A stretch of DNA of 64,000 nucleotides, taken from NCBI GenBank assembly GCA_000507305.1, contig DF239206.1, forward strand, positions 39,370 to 103,369, in the 5' to 3' direction. The translations under genes and the position numbers were made by a program. This document shows positions 34,600-46,149 of the stretch, in pieces (the stretch's first letter is position 1; each line of letters begins with the position of its first letter). The notes beneath the pieces were generated by a model that worked only from the letters and a program-made list of their open reading frames with translations, was not told the DNA's origin and made no database searches. The stretch comes from Breviolum minutum Mf 1.05b.01 (lineage: Eukaryota > Sar > Dinophyceae > Suessiales > Symbiodiniaceae).

Positions 34600-37500
34600 G
34601 TGTGCGCACCTTTGTATTCTTCGAACCTTTCCCACGCTTTGGATCCAGGTTTTAGGGTTTTTCCATTTGAAATGATCTTTTTGTATCACCTTGTTTCAAA
34701 GCTAGTATTTGCTCAGTCGACAACGGCATGGCTTCTACACCCTCCAGAGGTGCTAATTGAGCCGATACATTGGACGACGGCGTGCTCTTTGACGTGACAC
34801 AAAATTTGTTTCAAGTTTTGAAGGTGCCGATGTAAAGTACATTAATTGAAATGTAATGTTCGTTCTGTACACATTTCAACAATAATTCGTCCAAACTCAA
34901 AATCATTTACCAACCGTGAAACGACCGAATGGGGAAATCGGCCCGCCGCGCATTGGTTCATAATATCTTGATTCCGGAATTATATGAAATGAGAAGATAC
35001 ACCGTGTCCTAAATAGGTCGAACTGTTCGCCAAGTTTTGTTCAAGACAATGTTGCCAAAAAAACCCTTGACGCATTCAATTTCACCATCCACACTTGTTG
35101 ATCGTGCTAATTTCATTCGCGCATGGTGGAATAGGAAAAAAAATAGAAACCTATTCAAAAATATAGAGGGCAATTTTTTAGGGAGTGTGCAGTCATTTTA
35201 GGATGGGATGAGGTTTAAGTGATTTTTAGTGTTTTAAATTTTTGGGTCGTGATTGCACGGAAAACAGACATGGTTAGTAGGCACTCTACCAACAACAAAT
35301 GGCATCACAATTCCATAACGGAACACAAAGTCTGTAAAAAAAATGTTGTATCGAGAAACTTTCGTTGCCATTTAAAACCTAATCCGGACGAAGCACAGTT
35401 TTGATCTTCGTCACCCATGAAACGCTTAATGCAACGCGGAGAGCATTAAGCGTCGCCTTCCAACATCACCAGCTGATCTAGATATGCTGCCCGCAGCTAA
35501 TCCCCCCATTGTGCCTTCAGCTGCTGTAGCTACTTTATTCCGAACAACTGTAAGGTTAGGTAATTTTAGGTGCTCCAACTGCATCAAACAGAGCTATTCT
35601 TGTTTGGTTAGCTATTCTTGTGTGGTTGCTCTGTTCTCACCTACCCTATGAAGAGCAAGCGCGAGACACCCGCCAATTTTGCGGGGAACAAACTTCCAAA
35701 ACGAGCGTTTCGTGTTAGTTGTGGTGTAAATTAGACGTACGGCTTCCCAAACGGGCACTTCGTGCTAGACTTCCTCCACTCTTCGCATTTTTTTTTTTCA
35801 CTCCCCCCTTTTTGAACCTCCGCAGCAATCGAGACAAAACCCCTCGAGATCCCGATAGTTTCCGATTTTTTTTCAACCAGTATCAGTACACAATACCACA
35901 GTTGAATGTGTATAAAGTGTAAAAAAATCTATTTTTTGTAAAGCGTCCGCGACTTTTCAAGCAACTCGTAAAATCCTGCCCTTTTGCGCCCGCGACGAGA
36001 AAACGACACAGCAGCATTGACATGTTTCTACAGTTCGTGCTTTCCGTGGCCTCAACGCATGTCATAAAACGCAAAAAGAGCAGGCAATTTGCCGGTAAAT
36101 CGGCCTCCAGCACGTCATCCTGATCACACTTGGTCTCCAACCTCCAGAGTTGAACGGAAACCCTTCGCTATGCATTCGAAGAAAAGGGATTTTCGCCAAT
36201 AGGAGGACGACTTGCAGATAATTCGAGTTGGAACCGACCATGAATGGGGCATCTCGCAATATAAAAGGCGCATGTCTTGAAAAAAGATGGATTTGAGCAA
36301 CGCATTTTGTGTGGAAACTTACAACATTCCCTGCGTGGCTATGTCCTAGACTTCGCCAATTATGGCGGTGACACTGCATTTCACGAAGCTCCTTTTTCTA
36401 GTCTTCTCCACTTTTGGTACTTTTTCTCAGCTCTTCTTATTCTTCTCTTCTGTGCCACTCTTCCCTCTTCCCTACTTTTCTTTATTCCTCCTTGCTGTTC
36501 AGAGCTCTTCCTTGGTCTGCTCTGCTCTAAGCTCTTTCACTTCATATTTTTTCATGCAGTTATGCTGGCAATCGGTCACAGTTCTCTGGCGGCTTATTGA
36601 AATTGCCCTTGTGAAAAACAAAGCGTTAAAGAGCGCCAAAAAATCAGCCACAAAATTTTTCCGACGCACATTGCAACATCAGCAGCTGTGTTCTTCTTGA
36701 TTCGGTGCGTTGCAAGTTGAGGTTCCTCCATGGTCCCCGAAAGTCCCCCAAAAGTCCATTGATTCATACTGGATCGTTGCGCTGTGCTAGAAAAGGAGAG
36801 GAGCTGGATATGTGGTTGGTTGTGGTGCGAAATGTGGTCTGGTTAGACCAAGTGAAGAGACAAACATGTCAGGCACCGGCAATTTACGAACCTTGTCTGG
36901 TTTCATTGTGTGGTCATGGCGTGCCGTCTGCCAAATTCATGTTGCGCGCGACGATGTGAGAAAATCGTGTCATGAGTTCTTTGCCGAGCGACTTGACCAC
37001 CCAAGGTGCCACAGCTGCAGCTGTGGAAGGATGCCAGGCTCAAATGCCTTCATGTTGTCAATGCAAATGCATGTATAAGAACCACATACATCGGTTCACT
37101 GCTGTAGCACCGGCGGGAGAAACAGCAATTTGAATGGCGAAGTTGTAGTATGGCCCAGGTAGATCCCCGCAGTGCCACAGTGTAGGTGTACACGTGAAAG
37201 TGTATGAGCGCGCAGCATTCAAATGTCGAAGATGCCATATTTACGCATTATGTACACGCACGCTTGCATTCCCACGCCAGTTAGGTGTGTAATTCTTACG
37301 GCATGGTTCCATGGCAGTGTAACGAGTGGCAGGAAAGTTCATGTCGGCCTGCTACGCACAGTTTCATAGTGCCTTATCGTCCGCCTTCTTGGGTAGCCCT
37401 GTCATGCCTGGTGACTAACAACATGTTCATGTCCTTCATTCGGTGGCGCCTCGGTTTGAAACCTTGATGGATGGCAACGACTAACTTACGATTGCATCCA

Positions 37501-37690
37501 ATTGCGACCCCACATGTGGAAACATTTTTTTTTTGCAAAATTTAGTGAAATCTTGTACATTCGTTTGGCCTTGGCATTCACGAATTTGTCTATTGCTGAG
37601 TTGCAACGTTTGTTTCGTTCTTGAGATATCATCAATGCAGGCGATTGTGGAATGATGCCTGTTTGGTGGGATGTTGATGATATGTTGATG
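34600..37690. other. no convincing gene
   Basis: Mixed-composition sequence with short frames on both strands. The longest (around 36062-36379 minus and 36277-36600 plus) overlap each other and carry no recognisable motif. Confidence 0.5.
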
Positions 37691-37696
37691 GTCGTG

Positions 37697-37717
37697 TGGC
37701 TCAAGTGGACGGCTCAA
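37697..37717 (+). promoter_or_regulatory. relict spliced-leader sequence upstream of the MA3 gene
   Basis: TGGCTCAAG (37697-37705) matches the last nine bases of the dinoflagellate spliced leader. A second partial copy GGCTCAA follows at 37711-37717. The pair lies about 80 nt before the ATG at 37786. Nine bases alone could occur by chance. The position and the near-duplicate strengthen it. Confidence 0.5.
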
Positions 37718-37785
37718 ACGAAATTCCGAAACAGGTCCTTCCGGGTTCCCTTTTGCGACAACTTTGGGGCTTTTGAGCTTGAAGG

Positions 37786-39333
37786 ATGGCCACAAAAACT
37801 GCTTGCTTTAGTGACCATGGCTTCCCAAGGCCAAGTCCAGCTCAGCCCCTAGACGAGACCGACCTGGATTCGGAGATGGGTTTGTCCTTTGCACGGCAGA
37901 TTTCACCCAATTGCCGATTGGTTGATTGCAAGGTGCCGAGCCCCACCTGTGCCGATGCACCGGATGACACCCGTTTGGAGTTCAAGGATTTCAAACGACA
38001 GGCTCAATCCTTGTCATGTGAATTCTTTTGCTCCCAAGATGTGCGAGGGATGGTGGCCTCAGTCCGCAGTATGGGCTGCTCACCCTTCCATGATGAGTTG
38101 GCAGCTTGTTTGCTCAGAGCCTCCTTAGACCAGAAAGATGCCACACGCCAAGCAGTGATCCCGTTGCTGCTTGCACTGCACGAAGAGGAGCTCATGTCAA
38201 CAGCACAGTTGGCTCGGGGGTTCGAAAAGTTAGTCCTTTCATGGGAAGACTTGCAGTTGGATGTTCCCGGTGCACCAGGCCTCTTAGTTTCCTTACTCTC
38301 ATCGCGGGTGGGCCTTTTTGACAAGAGCCTTTTTGCTCGTCTTCCAGAAGATTTGCTTTCAAAGGTGTCATGTGATTTGCCGAGTAACCTCGCCCAACGC
38401 ACCATCCACACTCATTTGGAGGAACTCAGAGCCTTCAAAATGGAATTGCACACGAAGGTCCAGGAGCATTTGTTGCGCATGGGCACCGCAGATGGCTTGG
38501 TGGCATGGTTGCGGGAAGAATGCAAACCAGCCTTTCACCACGAGGTCGTAGTTGCAGCGTGCCTGTGCTCCTTTGATGACAAGCCCTGCCCTGATGCCTA
38601 TTGGACATCTTGCTTTGATTCGGGTGACTTGAGAGCTGAGAAATGTCGCATGGTCTTAGATGCATTGGTCCAACTGAATGCCGAACAGCTCTTGAGTGAG
38701 ACAGATGTCCAAATCGGCTTCTCCCGTGTGTTGGGCATCGTCACCACAGAGATGGAAAGTACGGAAACCCGGCGGGATTTTACCCATTTGGTGGCATTGC
38801 TCCGTGGTGCTGTGGAGAAGGAGTTGTTGGCCGCCCAGTTTCTGAAGTTGGCGCGTCGCTTGGGCTATGGCGGCCCCCTGGGAATGCAAGCCTTGCGTTG
38901 GGCACAGCGACAAACGCCTTTGCACTCCAGGCGTGTGTGGGGCTCCGGTGATCTTAGACAAATGCGAGCCGAAATGCATGATACCATTGAGGAGTACTTT
39001 GATTCTCACAGTACGGAGGAGATGGCTCAAGTCATTGAAGAACTGCACCTATCCTCCAAAGAACAGGTGACTTTCCTTCGAAAGTTGTTGGTGGCTTCGA
39101 TGGAACGTGGTGCTCAACAAGTGGCTTTGCACGCCATGGAGGAACTCCTGGGCTTTTGCTGGACTGATCAAGAGGTTGAAGGTGCATTCCAGCAGATTCG
39201 CGACATTGAAGCGGACCTAGTCCTTGACTTTCCAGAAATCCGTGAATGCACAGGAAACTTGGTGAAGCTTGCAGTGCAGAGAGGCCTCTTGAAGCCATCG
39301 TACTTGGCAGTTGATGCCACGAGCCATGTGTGA
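37786..39333 (+). CDS. intronless PDCD4-like protein with three MA3 domains
   Basis: A single 515-codon frame from ATG 37786 to the TGA ending 39333. Three MA3 repeats can be seen: about residues 66-200 (helices, HEEELMSTAQLARGFEKLVL, then the LDVPGAPGLL signature), about 215-375 (more diverged, with LLSETDVQIGFSRVLG), and about 388-505 (TIEEYFDSHSTEEMAQVIEE, LHLSSKEQVTFLRKLLVASM, then TDQEVEGAFQQIRDIEADLV, LDFPEI). MA3 domains bind eIF4A. PDCD4 and plant MRF proteins use them to restrain translation initiation. Animal PDCD4 has two and plant MRF four, so three is intermediate. No RNA-binding N-terminal extension is evident. The lack of introns in a region of tiny exons, plus the leader relic upstream, points to a retrogene that is still intact. 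Confidence 0.9.
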   Translation: MATKTACFSDHGFPRPSPAQPLDETDLDSEMGLSFARQISPNCRLVDCKVPSPTCADAPDDTRLEFKDFKRQAQSLSCEFFCSQDVRGMVASVRSMGCSPFHDELAACLLRASLDQKDATRQAVIPLLLALHEEELMSTAQLARGFEKLVLSWEDLQLDVPGAPGLLVSLLSSRVGLFDKSLFARLPEDLLSKVSCDLPSNLAQRTIHTHLEELRAFKMELHTKVQEHLLRMGTADGLVAWLREECKPAFHHEVVVAACLCSFDDKPCPDAYWTSCFDSGDLRAEKCRMVLDALVQLNAEQLLSETDVQIGFSRVLGIVTTEMESTETRRDFTHLVALLRGAVEKELLAAQFLKLARRLGYGGPLGMQALRWAQRQTPLHSRRVWGSGDLRQMRAEMHDTIEEYFDSHSTEEMAQVIEELHLSSKEQVTFLRKLLVASMERGAQQVALHAMEELLGFCWTDQEVEGAFQQIRDIEADLVLDFPEIRECTGNLVKLAVQRGLLKPSYLAVDATSHV

Positions 39334-39478
39334 AGCTAGCAGAATGTCACATCTGCGTCCACGTATGTCCACGTATTGGTTTCAGATGGTTTCAGTATAT
39401 ATCAATGGTGTTGCTTGCCTTTCCAGGCATGATTCTTTGTTTACGCACCGGTGGACGTTGATGTTTTCGAATTTCAAG

Positions 39479-39647
39479 CCTGGGGCTTGAACTCTCCGAG
39501 TTTGAGCTGGCTAAACTGTACAGTTTGCGAGGACGGCTGCCCCCTCGTTCTACAGGATCTACGGGGCATGTCGTGTGTTCACAAATACTTGAGAAGTCCA
39601 TCATTTCGGGAAGCAACAATAAACAAGCAATTGTTGGAAAACTGTAG
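39479..39647 (+). CDS. candidate exon downstream of the MA3 gene
   Basis: After TTTCAAG the frame reads LGLELSEFELAKLYSLRGRL, PPRSTGSTGHVVCSQILEKS and reaches a TAG at 39645-39647. A minus-strand frame and a second plus frame are open over the same stretch, so strand is not certain. Not recognised. Confidence 0.35.
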
Positions 39648-39717
39648 CAGCGCCGTTGTTTCTAACCATCAGATAGTCTTGATGGTGTCATCATTTTGAT
39701 CAAGGATCAACGCAAAA

Positions 39718-40160
39718 ATGGCAAAAAGTGATGTGGCTTCACGAATTATATCTCCGCCCATTGGCCATACCTTTGAGAGCCCATTTGGGTGGAAGGCTGG
39801 GCAATTTGAAGCGGGCAAAGGAGCCGTTCAGGAGTTTGTGATCGTTGGTTATTTGATGTTATTTGTTCATATAGTTGAGTTGTATATGTTGTATAATGTT
39901 GTATATTACTGTAATACATCTATACACCTGATATATCATGATTGCAATCATATCACAACGCTGGCAGTTGAGGCACCCGACACAGTTCAGGATTCAGGAC
40001 AAATTCCTCCCCCTTTTGCCGCTGCTGTCCAACAGACATACGGATAGCACAGAATGGAACTCCCTGAGTACAGCACTTTTGATGCGGATCGCCCGGGGCC
40101 AGGGAGCTTCCCAAGATACAAACAGCATGTTTAGGATGAAGGATACAGCATCCCTTTGTG
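39718..40160 (+). CDS. candidate exons, unidentified
   Basis: About 39735-39830 reads IISPPIGHTFESPFGWKAGQ then FEAGKGAVQE. 39968-40047, after GCTGGCAG, reads EAPDTVQDSGQIPPPFAAAV then QQTYG and a stop. A further ATG near 40054 opens MELPEYSTFDADRPGPGSFP. Short, splice-flanked and protein-like, but their joining is unresolved. About 40270-40360 may be another exon before a GTGAGT. Confidence 0.35.
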
Positions 40161-40499
40161 GTCCAACACCCGCATGAGGCCTCAGAAATGACTAAAAAGG
40201 TTAACTACTAAGTTGTTTAGTAGTTGAAAAGTGATGAAAGAGTGTCAAGCTATGGTTTTCCCAGCTCTTGTCAATCCTTTGTAGGGGTGTTGGTACCTCC
40301 AAATTTGCGAAGTTTGTTCCTCCTTCGGAGGGCTAGGTTGGGGCATCAACCAGACCAAGGTGAGTTGAATACCAACCTGTCATGTGATAGCTTTGAGAAA
40401 AAGAAAACAACTGCTCGAAGTCTTTGTTTCATTGGACTTGTTTGCTTCAGAAAGCTCTGGGGCATACTGTATTGATATGACTTTCGTTGGCACATTTGT

Positions 40500-42040
40500 C
40501 TCTGTGGCCACCGTTGACTATTTGACCTCTCGTGATGTCAGAAACGTCCATATTTGAAAGACTGAACACAAAACATCACAAACCACCATAAATGACCATA
40601 ACACAAACAACATTGCTGGCCATCCCAGCCCCAGCATGACATTTCTTGGCTTTACTAAACAGTATATATCTATACGAAGTATATATAGATAATTTAAATG
40701 ATAATATATACGATTATACGATCTAGATACTAGATACTGTTTTCATGTGTTTTTCTTTTTTCATAAATTCCTTCACTTCAAAGTGCCAAGCTCACACCAG
40801 TTACGGTGGCAAAATCAAGGGATCTACATACCCCAAAAAAGACCTTAATTTTGTTTTCAGAGATTCAACTACCATAATCTGGCCAAAGACTGCAAAAACA
40901 AGGGTCATGTCATGACGTTTCTTATTTTCTTGTTGCTTTTTTGAAGTACATTTTCACGTCAGTGATGGTATGCCACCAGATGCCAATAATCGAATAAGAA
41001 ACCATATCCAAATCGAATCAGGAACATCAAGAATATCAACACGCAAACACACACGCACAAATTCCAAAAATCTTCTTCACATGTCATTCGCTCTGGTAGA
41101 CATGGCCAGGGGTCACTTTCGCAATGGCGATTTGCGCGGATGACACAGCGCCTTCGGCAAAGCACTGGCTGCAACAACGCCGCCGCCCGTTCCAGCAGTT
41201 TCTTGCCTGGATGTTTTAGTTGTTGCTCCGGCAGTGATGGTTGTCAAGGAAATTCCTTACAATGGGTGAATTTCTACAACGTTTTAACTTTCTAGAAATA
41301 ATATAGATCTTTGTAAAACCAGGATACTCTCGGGTTGTGCAAAAGGAAACAACTGGCGGTGGTAGGTGTTGCGTTCACGGTGAATGCGCATACCAGGTTT
41401 GGGGAGCTTGCGACGTGTTGGTGCATCCAACGTACCACGGTTGAGTTTATTTCTCCCTCGCGAACATGGTTTGGAAAACCCACCAAGGACCAAGGATGCA
41501 ATGGCAATTTGTTTTTCCGGATCCTCTTGGAGATTCTTTATGAATCTTTAATTTGCCATTTTAAGTATATACATATATTCGATGCATTATTCATTACGTG
41601 GTGAAATATGGCATGCAATGTCACTGGTCTCCATCGATCTCCCAAACAGATGACACACACGAAAACGCCACGCTGCTTTGCTGAAAGTGCAGGACTGCTG
41701 CAGCCATGGACAACATTTTGCACATGATGCAGGCACGGCATTTGTGGCACTGCAAGATGCTTCTAGAAATTGTGGTGACCAAGTCGCTTGATGTGTTTTT
41801 CAAGAACAAAGAAGTATAGATATCAGATACTGTAATATTTTCATGTTGTATAATTTTGTTTGTTTGATTCTTTTCAAGCATGTTAGGTGGCCTGGCGCCA
41901 AATCAGCGCGGCACGTGGCAGCACTGTCAAGCCTTTTGCTCAGGGAACCACCGTTTTTCACGGGTTTTCCTTGCCAACCATGCGTGATTCAAGAGAAGCG
42001 TTGGAGATGGGAGTTTCTCTGCAGTACCTTTCACCTGCAC
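40500..42040. other. no convincing gene
   Basis: AT-rich tracts (a near-palindromic TATATAG region at about 40665-40730) and short frames. A weak plus-strand stretch near 41135-41215 reads DDTAPSAKHWLQQRRRPFQQ and then hits a stop. Confidence 0.45.
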
Positions 42041-42049
42041 ATTCGCAAA

Positions 42050-42073
42050 CCATCTTGGGCTCAAGGGCTCAAG
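42050..42073 (+). promoter_or_regulatory. tandem relict spliced leader upstream of the sulfotransferase-like gene
   Basis: CCATCTTGGGCTCAAG (42050-42065) matches the leader end CCATTTTGGCTCAAG with one substitution and one extra G. It is followed without a gap by a truncated second copy GGCTCAAG (42066-42073). Stacked, 5'-truncated leader copies just before a coding region are the known mark of repeated trans-splicing, reverse transcription and re-insertion in dinoflagellates. The ATG lies 105 nt downstream. Confidence 0.8.
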
Positions 42074-42177
42074 AAAACCCACTGCGGGCCCAGCTACAAG
42101 GACAGAGTTGCAGGCAGTTTGAAGTGGGGGGCATTGTAAACATCAAGCTGCGTAAATATCAAAGCCCCATTTCAAAA

Positions 42178-43110
42178 ATGCTCGCATCACTGCGCCGGCC
42201 ATGGCTGCTGCCTTTATTTCACTTGGCAGCTGTTGGTCACGCCGCCGAATGTATGGACTCGGAATGTTTGTCTGTGTCCAATTTTCTGCAGACCAAAACT
42301 CATTTGGAGCCACAGCTCAAACCTTGGCATGTGTATGACTACTTGACGGCCAACTATCACAAGAGTGGTGTTTACATGACCAATGAGATTCACAACATGA
42401 TCTTCACCATCTTAGGAGCGAGAGAAGAAGGAGCCATGGGAACGCTTGAATTCCCATGCTACTGGCATTCAGCGGTTCCTCTGTGTCAGAACACAGACGC
42501 ACCAATCCTTCGATTTACTGATGGCTTCAATGCATCTTGGAGGGCTGCGCATACCGGAATCAAGCCCAGGAAGGTGGCGGGCTCTATTCGGGACCCCTTG
42601 CAGATGGTGGCATCTGCATATTGCTACCATCATGAAGGGAAAGAGATTGTAAACGTTTTGATGCCAGTTAAAGAGCTACTAGTTTTGGGACCTGAACCGG
42701 GTACAGAGCTGTGTGCACAGTGGATGCTTCCTGTAATTGAATGGATGGCCAGCGTTTTTGCTGATCCGGACAACCTTACGCTGGCACTGACATTCGAGGA
42801 GTTCACGAACTCATCCGAGGGCTTTGATGCATCCATCAATCGTTTGTTGGATCACTATTTTGGAACCGGAGATGACCTGATTTCAAAGGATCAACGCTCA
42901 CAAATCCAGGAGGCCGTCAAGGCATTTGATGAAATTCGCAATCCTGCCATTGATAACACCACCGCGAACTCCATGAGTACAACTCATTCCAGTGATCCTG
43001 AATGTAAGAAGAAAGCGAGTGAGGCAGTCATGAAGATGGACCCTGTTCTTTTGAAGAAATACCAAGAACTCCAGCGCAGGTTGGGATATCCTGTCCAGGT
43101 CACAACGTAG
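42178..43110 (+). CDS. secreted or Golgi sulfotransferase-like protein, intronless
   Basis: 310 codons from the ATG at 42178 to TAG 43110. I chose this start, not the upstream in-frame ATG at 41887, because it opens a signal peptide (MLASLRRPWLLPLFHLAAVG then HAAE) and lies just behind the leader relics. The mature start has SVSNFLQTK, a motif common in secreted Symbiodiniaceae proteins. YHKSGVYMTNEI (about residue 43) is in the place of the 5'-phosphosulfate-binding loop of sulfotransferases. SIRDPLQMVASAYCYHH (about 135) matches the RDP...SAY 3'-phosphate loop. The enzyme family moves sulfate from PAPS to sugars or proteins. The loop is degenerate, so activity is not assured. Confidence 0.8.
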   Translation: MLASLRRPWLLPLFHLAAVGHAAECMDSECLSVSNFLQTKTHLEPQLKPWHVYDYLTANYHKSGVYMTNEIHNMIFTILGAREEGAMGTLEFPCYWHSAVPLCQNTDAPILRFTDGFNASWRAAHTGIKPRKVAGSIRDPLQMVASAYCYHHEGKEIVNVLMPVKELLVLGPEPGTELCAQWMLPVIEWMASVFADPDNLTLALTFEEFTNSSEGFDASINRLLDHYFGTGDDLISKDQRSQIQEAVKAFDEIRNPAIDNTTANSMSTTHSSDPECKKKASEAVMKMDPVLLKKYQELQRRLGYPVQVTT

Positions 43111-43528
43111 GTAGTAGATGATGGCAGGTGCATTGGTAAGATGTGCATTTGTCAAAGCGATCTGGGAGTGGCCTGATGAAAAGAGTCCGTGCTAGCTGCT
43201 GCCGGAAGTGTGAATTTGGATGAGCTATTTGTAGCCGTTTGTAGCCATTTGATATCTTGCCTGGCAGTCAGTGTTCCGCAGTCATCACTCCATTGTTTGT
43301 TTTGAGGTTAGCCAATCCAGAACACAATCTGTTGATGAGTTTGGAGTCTGCACGGGACCGGGATATGCCAGTATGAATGCCTATGAGCGCCTATGAACCT
43401 GCAAACTGCTGTAGGTCCGTAGGTTTTTTTTTTTTTGTTTCAGTTAAGATAAGTTGAGATTTGAGGTTGTTTCTCAGTGTTCTCCCATAAGCCATAAGCC
43501 TCGTTGACTTGTCGTTTTAAAATTCCAG

Positions 43529-44165
43529 GACTTCATGCTGGGAATGCTGCGAGAACCTGACCCAGGACGCAGACATTTGCAAGATGTCTTTGGAGGTAAC
43601 AATCTGGCAGAGGGATGCAGAGGGTGAGGTATGGAACCAACTGTATCCAACTGTCATCATCAACCTCCAGCAATGATCATCATGTCATGATCATCTACAA
43701 AACTTTTCAAGAAACCATTCAAAACATTTCAAAACTTTGATTCATTAGTCATATATCTAGTAGTCTACTGTATAGACTGTAGGCTCGTTCAAAATGTCAT
43801 TTTTAACATCATGTTTCAGGACTTTCCATGCTTTTCCTTTTCCATCAGGTGATTGCAGTCGAATTGCCCAAGTTCGTGCGATCCTGGACGCCGTAAAGCT
43901 ATCGACCAGAGTCATGGGCGATGACCGGGTGATCTCCTGCATGAATGCAGTGAAGTCGGTGGAGTGTGTCTTGAAGAAGGCACAAAACAACCTGGGAAAA
44001 CCCATGGAAAAACAGGAAAAAACCCTATCTAAAATGGAAAGAGCCATGAATGGTTTCAAGTGTGTGGAGATGTTTCGAGATGTTTCAAGTCCCAAAAAGC
44101 GTGGCCATGGAAACCTGACAGGACTGTGGAGCTGCTGTCCGCCTTTCAGAGGTTGCGCCGTTTAG
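43529..44165 (+). CDS. two phase-linked exons, Cys-containing helical protein, unidentified
   Basis: Exon 43529-43623 follows AATTCCAG|G and reads TSCWECCENLTQDADICKMS then LEVTIWQRDAEG, ending at GTGAGG in phase 1. Exon 43849 onwards follows TCCATCAG|G, fits that phase and reads DCSRIAQVRAILDAVKLSTR, VMGDDRVISCMNAVKSVECV then LKKAQNNLGKPMEKQEKTLS, a long amphipathic helix, reaching a TAG at 44165 if it is the last exon. CWECC could bind metal. Family not recognised. Confidence 0.55.
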
Positions 44166-44309
44166 AAAGATGTTAAAACAGTCAATTGAAGCAATTGATT
44201 TGGGATGACTTCTTGTGATGTGGGTATTTGGAGGAAAGTATCTCCGGTTTAATGTTTAACCCAGTAAATGTCATGTAAATAAAGTCCATATCCACGATCC
44301 ACCCCGGCG

Positions 44310-44409
44310 GAGGCACAAGACAAGGAGCTGAAAAAAATGCAGCAGAGGCAGATGAGGCTGTGCAGCTATGCTGAGAAACTCGAGCCATTGGCCCCAACCC
44401 ATATTTTAG
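44310..44409 (+). CDS. candidate exon, unidentified
   Basis: Reads AEAQDKELKKMQQRQMRLCS then YAEKLEPLAPTHILE and a TAA at about 44409. A highly charged helix, possibly a last exon of the gene above. A second plus frame (GGTRQGAEKNAAEADEAVQ) is equally open, so the frame is uncertain. Confidence 0.35.
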
Positions 44410-44752
44410 AATAAAAAATGTAAAAACAGCTATGAATGGATGGTGTCTACAATGAACACACATTTCAACAGAAATGGAACATATCATATCTATTTATTAT
44501 ACTGTAATATTTTTACACATACAGATATATTTATAGCTAATTCATATACGTTGATATGCATACATATGATTAGATTTATTTACCATTATTTGATATTAAA
44601 ACCATGCGGATCATGACTGCTTCTTTGGATGTCAAGCCCGGCTCACCTATGCCAGGTTTGAGGCACGACATTTGAGGGGCGAATTTTCACCCTTGAAGAA
44701 CAACAGGCTTTGCCAGTGGGATTTGTGGTGGGTGGCTGTGCATGTGGGTATT

Positions 44753-45464
44753 CTAAAGCAAGCAGGTAGAAGGCATCTTTGGCATTTGCGATTCTGTAGC
44801 TGGAGCACGGGGGACCAGGATGTCATGCTCGGCCTTCGGCACGGAAGATGAGCTCGGAGGTGCTGGAGGCACAAAGTGGATGAAAGGATAGTCCACAGCA
44901 CAAGGGCTAATCATCATGATGATTTTCACCATTCCTTCATGAAGTCGTGCCTGGTGAATCCCGTGGTTGTGTACATTAGTTCTGCGATATCTTTGGTATA
45001 TAATTGGTAATTCTTTTACTAGTGAAGCGTTCAAACGCCCAGGTGAGCCATATTCAAGACCCCGGAGTGCCTCCACCTCTGCCATCGAAGGCAAAGTGTG
45101 TTGAGGGTATCTCGTGGAAGTCTAATGGAGACAAATTTTGTCGAAGATCATGCAATAGATAGACAGATGTCAACGAGTCAACAATAGAAAAGCCCATGGA
45201 AAAACCCTCTTCAAACCTCTTCAATGTTACATTTCCCAGTGTTGCACCCGATTTCTGCCTGAAAAAAATCCACCAGGCCATGAGTCTGTGACATCTGCGA
45301 TGGAGACGTGGAAGGTGGATATACACATTGCACATCCATCTTAAACCGTTAAGAAACGACTTATGAAACGCACCTATTAATGGTGAAAGGGTGCCACTCT
45401 CCTCACCGTGTTGATTTGGATGAAGGTTCTCAGAGATGCCTGGGAATCCGGGAGCTTGTTTCAA
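44753..45464 (-). CDS. weak minus-strand candidate exons
   Basis: On the minus strand 45094-44753 reads MAEVEALRGLEYGSPGRLNA and, further on, FVPPAPPSSSSVPKAEHDIL. 45464-45054 is also open. Splice signals are not convincing and plus frames overlap. Recorded as possible only. Confidence 0.25.
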
Positions 45465-46149
45465 GAAGGAAAAGAGGTGAAGAAATCGAGCAACTCAGCT
45501 TTGAAAAAGATGCCAAAAAAAGGACCTATGTGACATATTGATCAACTGATCACATTGATTCACATTGTGACATATGATCCAAAGACCATACATCAATCGT
45601 TTTTTGGATTTTTCATAATTCCTTTCCAGTGAATTCCCTTTTGCGGTTGCTCTCGGGCTGGAAGATTCTCGTCCCTCAGGTGAAGGTGACAATGCTTCTT
45701 CAAGCTCTGAGGCAGGGAAGCATCCTATCCAGGATACGTCGATACATCAAACATGCATCAATTGAAGCCATTCAAAATCGCATCATGGAAAATTTGGATG
45801 ATATTTGACATAACTAATGAACTAATGGATCTGGGGCCTGGGGATACAATATATTCACCCAAAAATCAACTCTGAGTCTATGATGTTGGACTTCTCCGAA
45901 ACCTTGCCAATTTTTTTTTAAGATAAAGTTTCTTGCCCAGGATGGCAGAGAAACTGACCTCAACCCAGCTGGAGCTGAGAATAGCTGCTTGGCTACGGAA
46001 GTTGCATTTTGATGCATGGATTGTGATGTGCAATCCACTTAAGATATCTTAAGATACTTACAGCAAGGGATACCTTACAGAAACACTATGCAGCACTACC
46101 ATCCACTGTATATATTGGCCTGGGAAGTTTCGTTTTGTGGCGAGTTGAC

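Noticed and set aside
41887-42177. Upstream extension of the sulfotransferase-like frame
   Set aside because: It spans the spliced-leader relics and would bury the signal peptide, so it is taken as 5' untranslated sequence.
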